Of a DNA stretch of 64,000 nucleotides, positions 8,386-17,208 are shown piece by piece (within the stretch, counting starts at the first letter, position 1; every line of letters starts with the position of its first letter). The stretch lies in contig CAWEDK010000034.1 in assembly GCA_963807865.1 (NCBI GenBank), positions 186,001 to 250,000 on the forward strand. Reading direction: 5' to 3'. The notes under the pieces were generated by a model. The model did no database searches. It was not told where the DNA came from and worked only from the letters and a program-made list of their open reading frames with translations. This stretch comes from VAZQ01 sp963807865. GTDB taxonomy: Bacteria > Pseudomonadota > Alphaproteobacteria > Rhizobiales > Xanthobacteraceae. A program made the position numbers and the translations under genes.

Positions 8386-9326
8386 CGGCGCCTCCTGCGG
8401 CCGATGTCATCCCGCGGCTCGACGCTGGAGACCCCGGTTTTGGGTGGGGGGCTGTCGGCCTCGGCGTCCGACTCTTGTTCGTCGATGTCGCATGCGGCAA
8501 ACGGCGAACGCGCGGCGACGCCGACCGTGCCGAATTCCTCGCGCTGGACGTCGCAGATCGCCTTGCGGGCCGCCGGCTCGTCGAGCGCCAGCATCATGCG
8601 GATCAGCCGCACGGCCGGCAGGTCCGAGCCGGGCGGGCGGTGTAGGCTCGCCTTGCGCCAATAGACGGTCCAGGACGCTCCTTTGCTCAGCGCGGTGGTC
8701 CGGTCGCCGATCTGCACTAGAACGTCGAACAGGGCAAATCGCCCGACGGTCCGTTCCGGATTGGCAATTTCGTCGAACCGCGTGAGCGCGTCGCGCGCGC
8801 CATAGAGGTCACCGGTCGACGCCAGCAGCAGGCCGAGCCTTTCGGCGTCGTTCGCCGTGATCAGATCGATGCTGAGCAGTGTGCGCAGCAATTGCTCTTC
8901 GCGGGTGAATTCGCCTTCGAGACGATAGTGCGCGAGCAGATGGCGTGCGGTCGGCAGCGAAGGTTCCAGTTCGAACAGCCGTTCCAGTGTGCGGATTTCG
9001 TTAGCTCTGTCTTGGATGTCGCCGTAGTGCCGCGCCAGCAGCGCGAGCGCCTCGGGGTCGGATGGCCGGTCCGTGACGAAGTTCTCCATGACGCGCGTCG
9101 CGCGCCCGATATCGGCGAGCGCCATGTAGAGCTTGTGCATGTGCAGTACCGCGTCCGCCTCGCGGTGGCCGTGCCGGTAGCGGGACTCGAGAACGCGGAG
9201 GGCTTCCTGGTGGTGTCCGTCGCGCACCAGCATCGTCCACTGCTCGCGCTCGCCGGGAATCAGCGCCACGCCGGCCGCGAGTGCGATGAGCGTGAGGGTG
9301 ACGATGAGGAGGATGTGCCGCAGCAT
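8382..9326 (-). CDS. TPR-repeat membrane protein of the Pel operon
   Basis: The 314-residue product starts with one membrane helix (LLIVTLTLIALAAGVAL). Tetratricopeptide-like helical pairs follow; segments such as PSDPEALALLARHYGDI and PSLPTARHLLAHYRLEGE show TPR spacing at about residues 75-190. In P. aeruginosa the periplasmic TPR array of the Pel system is the N-terminal part of PelB, whose C-terminus is an outer-membrane porin. Here the TPR protein stands alone and no beta-barrel segment follows. The ATG overlaps the pelA-like stop by one base (TGATG), so it is clearly in the operon. It may be a PelB-TPR equivalent; that is inference from position and repeat type. Confidence 0.7.
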   Translation of the reverse strand: MLRHILLIVTLTLIALAAGVALIPGEREQWTMLVRDGHHQEALRVLESRYRHGHREADAVLHMHKLYMALADIGRATRVMENFVTDRPSDPEALALLARHYGDIQDRANEIRTLERLFELEPSLPTARHLLAHYRLEGEFTREEQLLRTLLSIDLITANDAERLGLLLASTGDLYGARDALTRFDEIANPERTVGRFALFDVLVQIGDRTTALSKGASWTVYWRKASLHRPPGSDLPAVRLIRMMLALDEPAARKAICDVQREEFGTVGVAARSPFAACDIDEQESDAEADSPPPKTGVSSVEPRDDIGRRRRR

Positions 9327-11605
9327 CAGCGTCGGCCGCCTGGACCGAGGCAATTGACCTCGATCGTGACCGGGTTGTTGACCGCATCGGCGTCGACCGT
9401 CAGCGCCAGGATGCCGTCGGCGCCGACGTCTGCCACGTCCTCCCACGACTGATCGTTGTTGTCGAACGCCGTGATCTGATAGCTGCCCGGGCGCAGCCCG
9501 CCCCAGTTCATCTGGCCGGTGCCGTAGCCGCGCGCCATGACGCTGAACCCGCAGTCGCGCCGCCGCATGTCGCGAAACGCCCAGCGGCCGTCGATCAGAT
9601 AGGGCGCCGCCGTGCCGGTGTGCGGCGGGGTCTCGGGTCCGAGCGCGACGATGACGTCCTCGCGCGCCTCGTCGAGCGCCACGTAGAGCGAGCTTCCCTT
9701 GCGCTGCTGGCCGATCACGCCGATGCTGCGCGCGAAATCGACCGAGAGGTCGGCGACATCGTCGAAGCGCACTGTCTGCAACGCACCGCGATTCTGCACC
9801 ATCCAGGTGAGTTCGCCGAGTGCCGAGATTTGCGTGGCGAAATACCCGTCCGCGATCGCCGCGTAGTGCGACGCCGCGACCGGTGTCACGAGCGCCTGCC
9901 GGGCGGCATCGAGATGATAACGGACGCCCTCGAGCTGGGCGGTCTTTTCGCCGGCGAACATGTGATAGTAGACGTTGATCGGCTTGAGCCGTCGCGGCTC
10001 CTCGGTCGATTTGATCGTCGCTTCGAGGTGCAGGAAACCGTGATCGCGGCCGCCGCCGTCGGTCGTGTAGATGAAGTCGTTGGCGTTGGCGGCATAGATC
10101 TGGCGTTCCGCTCCAGCGACCCGTGAGATCGCCGACAGGTAGCTGATCGACGGATAGTCGGCGTCGAAGCGCGAATCCCCGCCGTTGAGATTGCGCAGGC
10201 CGAGCCGCCGGGTGCGCGCAATCGCGCCCTCGAACGGCTCCGCGCCGCCGCTCCAGAGATAGAGCGTGCCGCGCTTGCCTTCGGGCGCGTATTCCTCCGC
10301 GGCGGTGATGGCGCCGCGGATTTCCTGGTCGAGGTCGAAGGGAAATTCGCTGTAGGCGCGCGGCGGGTCCTCCTCGACGAACTTGCCCTCGGCGACGTCC
10401 GATGTCTTGCGCACCAACCCCGGGAACAGCTTGCGCGCGAGCTTGCGCATGCGGTCGCTGAGCACCGACCGCCATTCGGTTTCATCCGGTCCGATCAACC
10501 GCTCCTCCAGCCGGCGGTCGTAGTTCTCGAAGAAGCTCCACTGATAGGGATGGGTATACGAATGCGTCGCGACCTCGACCTGCGGCAGCGCGAACAGATC
10601 GCGCGCCGCCTGGCGCGCGGCTTCGGGCGTGCCGTAGCGCTCGTCGACGTCGGCACCGATGACGCCGACCGCCACCGGCAAGTCCGGGTAGGGTGCGATC
10701 AGTTCGCGCAGGATGACGGTCGCGGCGATGGTCGGCTTGTCGCGGTACGCCTCGATGCCCGTGACGTTGTTCCAGCCGTCGCCGTCGATGTGGCTGAACC
10801 ACATCCGCCGGCCCGACAGGGTGGTGACGTCCGGGATCGGCATCGTGTCGACGCCGAACGCCTTCTGGAAGAACGCGAACGGATCGACGATCCACTTGGT
10901 GCGGGCGGTGACCGGCTCCTCGTAGACGAAATAGCCGTTCGCCGCGTAGCCGCCCCGGTTGCTGGTCAGCACGACGCTGGTCGCCAGCACCAGATTGCCG
11001 ACGCGATGTTCCAGCACCAGATGCGAGGACACGTCGTGACCGAATGTTCCGACGATCGGAAACGGCGGCAGCACCGGATCGAGCGGGCGTTCATAGCCGA
11101 TGAGTTCGTCGCGCTGCAGAATGCGGGTGCCGTGGGTGAGGTCGACACCGGCGCCGCTCAGGCCGAAACCGATTTCGGCAAACAGCTTGTTCGCATCGGC
11201 GAGCGGCGTGGTGGTGGATGGCAGACCGCTGTTGCCGATCACCACCATGCGGGCGCCGCGCGCCACCAGCCGTTGCGCCCAGTCGTAAAACGCGCTCGGC
11301 TGAGCGCGCCGGAACCAGGTGATCATGCCGCGGACATTGGCGGCGCGTTCCGCGCTCGGCAGTCCGGTATTGACGTCCCAATAGGTCAGGACGAAGCCGA
11401 AATAGTTGAGCGGCATTTCGGCGAAGCGGTGAATGCGGGTCAGGTCCGGCCGTGCCTCCTCGCGGCTGTCATAGAAGGCGAGGATTTCGCGGCGCACCGG
11501 TTCCGAGGCGAACTCCTGTCCGAGCCGTTGGGCGCCGACGGCTGACGGGAACACCAGCGCGACAATCACGAACAGAAGAACGCGGAAGCGGGGCGAAGAG
11601 GTCAT
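9326..11605 (-). CDS. pelA: PelA-like periplasmic polysaccharide deacetylase
   Basis: This is the first gene of the Pel operon: 759 residues with a signal peptide (about residues 8-25). A reductase-like fold (about 38-240) precedes a CE4-type deacetylase region, which holds the metal-binding motifs SHIDGDGW (271-278) and HSYTHP (348-353). A carbohydrate-binding-like beta domain seems to form the C-terminus. These motifs correspond to the PelA deacetylase that removes N-acetyl groups from Pel in the periplasm. P. aeruginosa PelA (about 948 residues) has an additional N-terminal glycoside hydrolase that I cannot find here. The protein therefore looks like a deacetylase-only form, as in some compact Pel loci. 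The call is by motif and operon context. Confidence 0.82.
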   Translation of the reverse strand: MTSSPRFRVLLFVIVALVFPSAVGAQRLGQEFASEPVRREILAFYDSREEARPDLTRIHRFAEMPLNYFGFVLTYWDVNTGLPSAERAANVRGMITWFRRAQPSAFYDWAQRLVARGARMVVIGNSGLPSTTTPLADANKLFAEIGFGLSGAGVDLTHGTRILQRDELIGYERPLDPVLPPFPIVGTFGHDVSSHLVLEHRVGNLVLATSVVLTSNRGGYAANGYFVYEEPVTARTKWIVDPFAFFQKAFGVDTMPIPDVTTLSGRRMWFSHIDGDGWNNVTGIEAYRDKPTIAATVILRELIAPYPDLPVAVGVIGADVDERYGTPEAARQAARDLFALPQVEVATHSYTHPYQWSFFENYDRRLEERLIGPDETEWRSVLSDRMRKLARKLFPGLVRKTSDVAEGKFVEEDPPRAYSEFPFDLDQEIRGAITAAEEYAPEGKRGTLYLWSGGAEPFEGAIARTRRLGLRNLNGGDSRFDADYPSISYLSAISRVAGAERQIYAANANDFIYTTDGGGRDHGFLHLEATIKSTEEPRRLKPINVYYHMFAGEKTAQLEGVRYHLDAARQALVTPVAASHYAAIADGYFATQISALGELTWMVQNRGALQTVRFDDVADLSVDFARSIGVIGQQRKGSSLYVALDEAREDVIVALGPETPPHTGTAAPYLIDGRWAFRDMRRRDCGFSVMARGYGTGQMNWGGLRPGSYQITAFDNNDQSWEDVADVGADGILALTVDADAVNNPVTIEVNCLGPGGRR

Positions 11606-11828
11606 GCAACCACCTACTCGCCCCCGCGAGGTGTTGGGAATAGGGCGGAAGTGCCCTTAACTCCGGCCGCGGCGGCGCGTCCAGGGTTCAGCCGCCAGCG
11701 TACGGCAGCATCCGGGTCGCGCCTCCAGCCGTGAAGACTGCTCGTTCCGGGCTGCATCGTTGGTTTCCGGATGTGCTGGACGCTGCCGTTGCCGTCCGAT
11801 GCCGGTACGTTTCGCGCGCGAGCCTAAT

Positions 11829-11860
11829 GAATAACCGGTTGTTTGTTCAACTGTTTATTC
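11829..11860. promoter_or_regulatory. AT-rich 32-bp palindrome, candidate repressor operator
   Basis: GAATAACCGGTTG and CAACTGTTTATTC form an inverted repeat (11 of 13 positions) around TTTGTT, an AT-rich island in a GC-rich gap. Size and symmetry resemble TetR-family operators. The 11606-12133 gap lies between the divergent pel operon and the luciferase-like gene, so the site could control either. No regulator gene is adjacent. The rest of the gap holds no gene I can support. Confidence 0.45.
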
Positions 11861-12133
11861 CTTCACCGCGGCCCGGCGGTTAACCCTCTCGCGGGCCGGG
11901 TTCCGCGCGCACCGCGCTCGCGCGCCGGCGCATTTTCATTGGCCGCAACAGGATCAGGCTTGGGCGCCGGAAGGCTGCGAGCCACGCTTGTTTCGGTGCG
12001 CGGCATGGCGAATTCGGGGCAGTTCGGACATGCCGCTTTCGTCGCGACGAAAGACCTCCCTGTTCTTGGCCAAAGCCGCGAAAACTGCCATGGATGCGGT
12101 GCAAGATTGGCCAGAATTTGCCGACCCGGAGAC

Positions 12134-13243
12134 ATGCCCATGCGTCTTGGAATGTTCATGATGCCGCTGCATCCGGCCGGCCGGCCGATGCATGAATACC
12201 TGGCCGAGGACACCGAAAAGGCGCTGCTTCTCGACCGGCTCGGCTATGATGAACTGTTCATCGGCGAGCACTACTCGGCCGCCACCGAGCCTTATCCCTC
12301 GCCGCTGATGTTCGCCGCCAGTCTTCTGCCCAGGACCGAGCGGCTGGTGTTTGGCACCGGCGTCATCAATGCACCGCTGCATCATCCCGCGATGGTTGCC
12401 GCCGAGGCCGCGCAGTTCGACCACCTGAGCAAGGGCCGCTTCATTCTCGGCATCGGCACCGGCTCGACCCCGACCGATATCGAAATGATGGGCGCGCCGA
12501 CCGACCCGGGCGAGCGCGGCCGGATGCTGGCCGAAGCAATCGAGATGATTCAGAGTATCTGGACGAGCGACCCGCCGTATGAGTTCGCCGGCCGTTACTG
12601 GACGACCCGCATCCGCGACACCGTCAATCCGGCGCTGCAATTCGGCTGGCTGCCGAAACCGTATCAGAAGCCGCACCCGCCGATTGCGATCCCGTCATCG
12701 ACGCCCGACAGCGCATCCGTGAAGGTCGCCGGCCGCAAGGGCTGGAGCGTAATTTCGGCGCCGCTGCTCTCGGCGTCGGGACTGGCGAGCCATTGGTCGC
12801 TCTATCGCCAGGGCTGCCAGGAAGCCGGGCGTTCTGCCGACGGCGGCAACTGGCGCATCTGCCGTTCGGTGCACGTGGCCGCCACCGATGACGAGGCGCA
12901 GACGCATGTATTCAGCCGGGAGAGCGGCTACCGGCATTTCCACAATCACATGCACACCGTGTACAGCCAACTCGGCCGCCTCGGCGTGTTCAAGACCCGG
13001 CCCGACATGCGCGACGACGAGATCACCGTGGATGCGTTGATCGAGCAGCGCACCATCTACGGCTCGCCCAAGACCGTACTGGCGAAACTGATCGCGCTCC
13101 GTGAAGAGGCCGGTCCGTTCGGCACGCTGCTGCTGTCGGCGATCGACTGGAGCGGCCCAAATGCCGCGTGGGAACGCAAGTCGCTGAGCCGGATCGCACT
13201 CGAGGTGATGCCGGCGTTTCGTGAGCAGACCGCCGCGGCGTGA
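12134..13243 (+). CDS. LLM-class flavin-dependent oxidoreductase
   Basis: A luciferase-like monooxygenase family protein of 369 residues, expected to use reduced FMN or F420 in a TIM-barrel fold. The first strand is MRLGMFMMPLHP, typical of the family. EHYSAATEPYPSPLMFAA and GIGTGSTPTDIEMMG provide recognisable loop motifs, and a CGSPKTV-like segment (YGSPKTVLAKL) lies near the C-terminus. The ATG at 12134 is used because homology begins there and CGGAGA precedes it; the open frame extends upstream to 11843 without family features. A second ATG at 12140 is possible. The substrate is unknown. Neighbouring genes do not define a pathway, though this accessory stretch is rich in catabolic types. 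Confidence 0.85.
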   Translation: MPMRLGMFMMPLHPAGRPMHEYLAEDTEKALLLDRLGYDELFIGEHYSAATEPYPSPLMFAASLLPRTERLVFGTGVINAPLHHPAMVAAEAAQFDHLSKGRFILGIGTGSTPTDIEMMGAPTDPGERGRMLAEAIEMIQSIWTSDPPYEFAGRYWTTRIRDTVNPALQFGWLPKPYQKPHPPIAIPSSTPDSASVKVAGRKGWSVISAPLLSASGLASHWSLYRQGCQEAGRSADGGNWRICRSVHVAATDDEAQTHVFSRESGYRHFHNHMHTVYSQLGRLGVFKTRPDMRDDEITVDALIEQRTIYGSPKTVLAKLIALREEAGPFGTLLLSAIDWSGPNAAWERKSLSRIALEVMPAFREQTAAA

Positions 13244-13251
13244 GGTGGCGC

Positions 13252-13626
13252 ATGCGATCGAAACCGTACGGTGGATGTATCCGTCTTGCGGTGGCGATCG
13301 GTTTCGCGATGGGTCTGGCAGCATGCGATCAGCAGCCGCAGGGGAAGCCCGGTCCGAAGGGCGACCCGGGCCCGCCAGGCCCGCGCGGCGAGGTCGGCCC
13401 GCCCGGGCCGGCCGGCTCCATCGCCGGCCTGCGTGTCATCCGCGCGCCCTGCATCGACACGAGTTGCGCGGCGCAATGCAGCGACGATGAGATCATGCTG
13501 ACAGCGTATTGCGGAACCGGGCGTTTTCCGCCGGTTTTTCCCACCGAACGCTCGGCGATCTGCCGCGGCCGGGGTGCCGCTAATAACCCGCTGGTCGTCA
13601 CCTGCCTGAGGGCGCCCGCGCCGTAA
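13252..13626 (+). CDS. Collagen-like lipoprotein
   Basis: The 124-residue product has a lipoprotein signal with lipobox LAAC, then an uninterrupted run of Gly-X-Y triplets (GKP GPK GDP GPP GPR GEV GPP GPA). After that comes a Cys-rich C-terminal domain of about 75 residues (PCIDTSCAAQCSDDE and a later YCGTG). The Cys suggests lipid anchoring in an outer or inner membrane, and the triplets could trimerise as a short collagen-like stalk. The start at 13252 has GAGGTGG at 13242-13248 and follows the oxidoreductase stop by only eight bases. Similar collagen-like lipoproteins occur in rhizobial genomes by my recollection; none that I know has a proven role. Confidence 0.78.
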   Translation: MRSKPYGGCIRLAVAIGFAMGLAACDQQPQGKPGPKGDPGPPGPRGEVGPPGPAGSIAGLRVIRAPCIDTSCAAQCSDDEIMLTAYCGTGRFPPVFPTERSAICRGRGAANNPLVVTCLRAPAP

Positions 13627-13675
13627 AGGTGACAGCACGGCTCCGCTCATTTTCGAGCGGAGCCAGCGAGCGCTG

Positions 13676-14368
13676 CTACTCGCCCTTGGTGCCGCCGATC
13701 CGCTTGAGCTTGGCGAACACCGCGTCGACATTGGCCTGCTCGCTCTGCTTGGCGTCTTCCACCGGCTCGGGCTCGCGCGGCCGGATCGTGGTCTCGGATG
13801 CCGGCAGGAGGGTCGCGCCCTGCGCCTCGATGTCGATCGGCTTCTCTTTCGCGGCGCGGTGCACCTCGAGATCGAGGTCGATCTGCGAGCACAGTCCGAG
13901 CGTCACCGGATCCATCGGCTGCAGGTTCTGCGCATTCCAGTGCGTGCGGTCGCGGATGCCGGCGATTGTCGTCTTGGTGGTGCCGACCAGCCGCATGATC
14001 TGGCTGTCCTTCAATTCGGGATGGTTGCGCACCAGCCAGAGGATCGCGTTCGGACGGTCCTGGCGGCGCGACACCGGCGTATAACGCGGCCCCTTCTTGC
14101 GCTTGGGCTCGGGCAGGCGAACCTTCGGATCGAGCAGCTTGAGCTTGTAGCTCGGGTCAGCCTCGCCCTTCCCGATCTCGTCGCGGGTGAGTTGGCCGGT
14201 CTGAATCGGGTCGGAGCCCTTGATGCCTTGCGCGGCGTCGCCGTCAGCGATCGCTTTCACTTCGAGCGGGTGGAGCTTGCAGAAATCGGCGACCTGATCG
14301 AAAGCGAGCGAGGTGTTCTCGACCAGCCAAACGGCGGTCGCTTTCGGCATCAATGGTGCTTCGCTCAT
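13676..14368 (-). CDS. trcR: Cell-cycle transcriptional regulator TrcR (DUF1013)
   Basis: A DUF1013-family protein, 230 residues, conserved across Alphaproteobacteria and known in Caulobacter as TrcR. The sequence shows the family start MPKATAVWLVENTSLAFDQV and a central helix-turn-helix-like region around NAILWLVRNHPELKDSQIMRLVGTTK. It also has the conserved THWNAQNLQPMDPVTLGLC block. A variable acidic tail with ExEPVED follows, then a basic end. The start at 14368 has AGAGGAGA eight bases upstream, whereas an earlier in-frame ATG at 14401 has none. It is monocistronic. It probably binds DNA and acts in cell-cycle transcription, consistent with the CtrA-type box found elsewhere in this window. 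Confidence 0.9.
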   Translation of the reverse strand: MSEAPLMPKATAVWLVENTSLAFDQVADFCKLHPLEVKAIADGDAAQGIKGSDPIQTGQLTRDEIGKGEADPSYKLKLLDPKVRLPEPKRKKGPRYTPVSRRQDRPNAILWLVRNHPELKDSQIMRLVGTTKTTIAGIRDRTHWNAQNLQPMDPVTLGLCSQIDLDLEVHRAAKEKPIDIEAQGATLLPASETTIRPREPEPVEDAKQSEQANVDAVFAKLKRIGGTKGE

Positions 14369-14515
14369 GGTCAAATCTCCTCTGCGCTCCGACCGCCCCA
14401 TTCGGGCGAAGCCTGGATGTCATCAGGGATGACGGGAATGGTTCGAATATAGGCACTCCCAGCCGCCCGGCGCAATGGCGGATTTGCCCTTGGATTCCGG
14501 TACCTTAGGCCAGCG

Positions 14516-15556
14516 TCAGCCCAGCGTGGGATCAAGCACGATCTTGCCCTGCGATTTTCCCGCTTCGACCAGCCGGTGGGCTTCGGCAGCCTGCGACAAC
14601 GGCAGGATGCGTTCGATCTGGGTCTGGACCAGACCATCGGCCGCGGCGGCAAAGCACTTCGGCACATCGGGCGGATGATAGCCCGGCATGCCCTTGATGG
14701 TGATGCGCTGATGGTAGAGGTGCGAGAAGTCGATGGTGACGTCGGGACCGGCATGCGCCCCCGCAGTCACCAGGCGTCCCTCGTAACCGATCGCACGAAA
14801 CGCCTGGGGCAACACCTTCGGATTGGCGATGTTGTCGTAGAGCACGTCGACGCCCTTGCCGCCGGTGATCTTCATGATCTCGGCACGGAGGTCATGGGTG
14901 TTGTAGTTGATCGCGTGATCGGCACCGAGGTCGCGTCCAATCTGCGCGCGCTCATCGGAGCCGGCCGCCGCGATCACGGTAGCGCCGATCACGTTCTTGG
15001 CGATCTGGATGCCGATGGAGCCGAGATTGCCGCCGGCGCCCATGACCAGGATGGTCTCGCCGGCCTTGAGCCCGGCGACATGGAACAGCAGGTTCCAGGC
15101 GGTCGGTACATGGCGCATGACGACTGCCGCATGATGAAAATCGAGTCGGTCGGGCAATGCGATCGCTGCGCAGGCCGGGAGGCAGACGAGCTCGGCGAAG
15201 CCGCCGGGCCGCTTGATGCCCATCATGCCCATCGGTCCTGAATAGCCCTCGCCATCCTCGGCGACGAGCCGCAGCGGCATCACGCCGGCCGCCGCCACCC
15301 GCATGCCGGGCCGCCAATGGCGCACACCGGTTCCGACCGCATCGACGATGCCGGCGCAATCGACGCCTGGAATCAGCGGCAGCACCGGCCCACGCGCACC
15401 TTCGCGGCCGGCGCGGACGCTGACGTCGAGCACGCGGTTGACGGTCGCGGCGTGGACCCTGATCCGGATCTCGCCATCCTGTGGCGGCGGGTCGGGGACG
15501 TCCTGGTACTTCAGGACGTCCGGCGGGCCGAATTCATGAATCACGATGGCCTTCAT
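14516..15556 (-). CDS. Zinc-type alcohol dehydrogenase / quinone oxidoreductase family protein
   Basis: A 346-residue medium-chain dehydrogenase/reductase. The N-terminal GroES-like domain begins MKAIVIHEFGPPDVLKY and carries IPGVDCAGIVDAVG. The Rossmann domain has the nucleotide motif VMGAGGNLGSIGIQIAK near residues 165-181, where the usual GxGxxG is GAGGNLG. The catalytic zinc ligands of classical alcohol dehydrogenases are not obvious, so it is more likely a zinc-free NADPH quinone or enone reductase. The ATG at 15556 is where homology begins. It is transcribed opposite to the following genes. The substrate is not predictable. Confidence 0.82.
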   Translation of the reverse strand: MKAIVIHEFGPPDVLKYQDVPDPPPQDGEIRIRVHAATVNRVLDVSVRAGREGARGPVLPLIPGVDCAGIVDAVGTGVRHWRPGMRVAAAGVMPLRLVAEDGEGYSGPMGMMGIKRPGGFAELVCLPACAAIALPDRLDFHHAAVVMRHVPTAWNLLFHVAGLKAGETILVMGAGGNLGSIGIQIAKNVIGATVIAAAGSDERAQIGRDLGADHAINYNTHDLRAEIMKITGGKGVDVLYDNIANPKVLPQAFRAIGYEGRLVTAGAHAGPDVTIDFSHLYHQRITIKGMPGYHPPDVPKCFAAAADGLVQTQIERILPLSQAAEAHRLVEAGKSQGKIVLDPTLG

Positions 15557-15710
15557 GCGGCTCTTCTGCGCGACGAGGAAGTGGAACGGACGACGGGAAG
15601 AAGCTATTCGGACGCGTTTCATGCAAGATCGCATAGCCCGTGGCAAACGCCAATTGCGCGACCCGGGGTTCGGTCCCATGCTCCGCCGATAAGCTTCCGG
15701 GGGAAACACC

Positions 15711-16304
15711 ATGAGCTTCGACGACAAGCTGGCCTGCACCGAGGTCATCCAGCGCTGGGGGCTGTGTCGCGACCAGGGCCGGTGGTCCGATCTGCTCGCG
15801 ACCTTCACGCCCGACGGTGAGATATCGGTCTCCTGGTTCAGCGGACCGTTTCCGCAGTTCGTCGACCGCTGCCGCGCCGGCTTCGAGGCTGGGCAGCGCT
15901 CAAAGCATCACATCCTGCCGTCGGTGGTGCGCGTCGCGGGCGATCGCGCGATCGGCGAAACCTCGATCGTGATCCACGTCCGGCAGGACATCGGCGGCGT
16001 GCCGATCGACATGACGTCGCACGGCCGGTTTCTCGATCGGCTGGAGCGGCGTGATGGACGCTGGGCGATCCGTGAGCGCTGCGCCATCTACGAACGCGAC
16101 CGGCTCGACCCGGTCGAGCCGTCGGCGACGTTCGATGATCTTTTCAGGGCGAGCGACTACTCGGTCTTTCCGGCGCAGTACCGCTACATGGCGGCGCGGC
16201 TTTCGGCCATCGGGCGCGCGCTTGCGCCGGTGGTCTATCGCGACGGCGAGGCCGAGACCGCGGCGTTGTACGCGCGCTATGACGCGTGGCTCGCGGCGAA
16301 GTGA
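15711..16304 (+). CDS. SnoaL-like / NTF2-fold domain protein
   Basis: A 197-residue protein with the cone-shaped SnoaL/NTF2 fold pattern. An N-terminal helix region (DDKLACTEVIQRWGLCRDQGRWSDLLATF) is typical of hydroxylating-dioxygenase beta-like or dehydratase-like members, followed by TPDGEISVSWF and a beta-rich core with HHILPSVVRV. The C-terminal third (about residues 140-197) is helical and extends beyond the minimal fold. The start at 15711 follows GGGGGAAA. It heads a plus-strand group with the GST and TctC genes. No catalytic residues can be assigned; its function in a degradation pathway is only suggested by context. Confidence 0.72.
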   Translation: MSFDDKLACTEVIQRWGLCRDQGRWSDLLATFTPDGEISVSWFSGPFPQFVDRCRAGFEAGQRSKHHILPSVVRVAGDRAIGETSIVIHVRQDIGGVPIDMTSHGRFLDRLERRDGRWAIRERCAIYERDRLDPVEPSATFDDLFRASDYSVFPAQYRYMAARLSAIGRALAPVVYRDGEAETAALYARYDAWLAAK

Positions 16305-16391
16305 ACGTCTAGGTTCGGCGCCATCAGGGCGTCGCCGCCTGCGCCTCGAGCCTCGGCGCGGCGATCGTTACAAGATCAAGAAGGAGATGCC

Positions 16392-17174
16392 ATGACCGAG
16401 GCTTCATCCGGCGGCGAAGGCCTGACGCTCTACAATTGGCCGACCTCGACCTGCAGCCAGAAGGTCCGGATGGTGCTGGCCGAAAAGGAACTGCCGTTTG
16501 CCGACCACCGGCTCGATTCCGGACGCAGCGAGAACCTCTCGGACTGGTATCTCAAGCTCAACGAGAACGGGGTCGTGCCGACGCTGAAGCATGGATCGCG
16601 CGTGGTGATCGATTCCACCGTAATCAACGAATATCTCGAGGATGTGTTTCCGCGCATCGCGCTGGTCCCGTCCGACGCCTACCAGCGCGCCCTGATGCGG
16701 GTCTGGCGCCAGTTCATCGACGAGGTGCCGACGCCAGCGATCCGCGTGCCGTCCTATAACCGCTACATCAGGCACAAATGGCAGTCGCTTTCGCAGGAGC
16801 AATTCGACGCGCAGGTCGAGCGGCGCACAGTGCGCAAGCACTTCTATCGTCACATGGGGCGAGGCGGGTCGAGCGCCGAGGAGGAGCGCGATGCGATCGA
16901 GAAGTTGCGCGAGACGGTGGCGCGAATGGACCGCGCGCTCGCACAAGGGCCCTGGATCGCCGGCCAGCAATTCACTCTGGCCGATATCGGCTTGATCCCG
17001 ACCATCGTGCGGATGTCAGACATTGGACTGGCCGAGGTCTGGGACGACCGTCCGCGGATCGCCGAGTGGTTCCAGCGGATGCAGGCGCGTCCGTCGTTCG
17101 CCAAGACCTTCTATCCGGGCTCGCGCTATGGCGCGGCCGGATCGCATCCCGCGCTCGAACAACCGGCCTGTTGA
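16392..17174 (+). CDS. Glutathione S-transferase family protein
   Basis: A 260-residue GST. The N-terminal thioredoxin-like domain shows LYNWPTSTCSQKVRMVLAEKELPF, with a Ser/Cys in the active-site loop, and the conserved cis-proline region ENGVVPTLKHG followed by DSTVINEYLED for glutathione binding. The C-terminal helical domain has the family N-capping box near WIAGQQFTLADIGLIP. AGGAGAT precedes the ATG at 16392. It lies in line between the SnoaL-like gene and a TctC receptor, so a role in ring opening, isomerisation or dehalogenation of a taken-up substrate is possible but not shown. Confidence 0.87.
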   Translation: MTEASSGGEGLTLYNWPTSTCSQKVRMVLAEKELPFADHRLDSGRSENLSDWYLKLNENGVVPTLKHGSRVVIDSTVINEYLEDVFPRIALVPSDAYQRALMRVWRQFIDEVPTPAIRVPSYNRYIRHKWQSLSQEQFDAQVERRTVRKHFYRHMGRGGSSAEEERDAIEKLRETVARMDRALAQGPWIAGQQFTLADIGLIPTIVRMSDIGLAEVWDDRPRIAEWFQRMQARPSFAKTFYPGSRYGAAGSHPALEQPAC

Positions 17175-17208
17175 AGCCGCGCGAGCGATCGTTGCTGGAG
17201 GAACGCCA

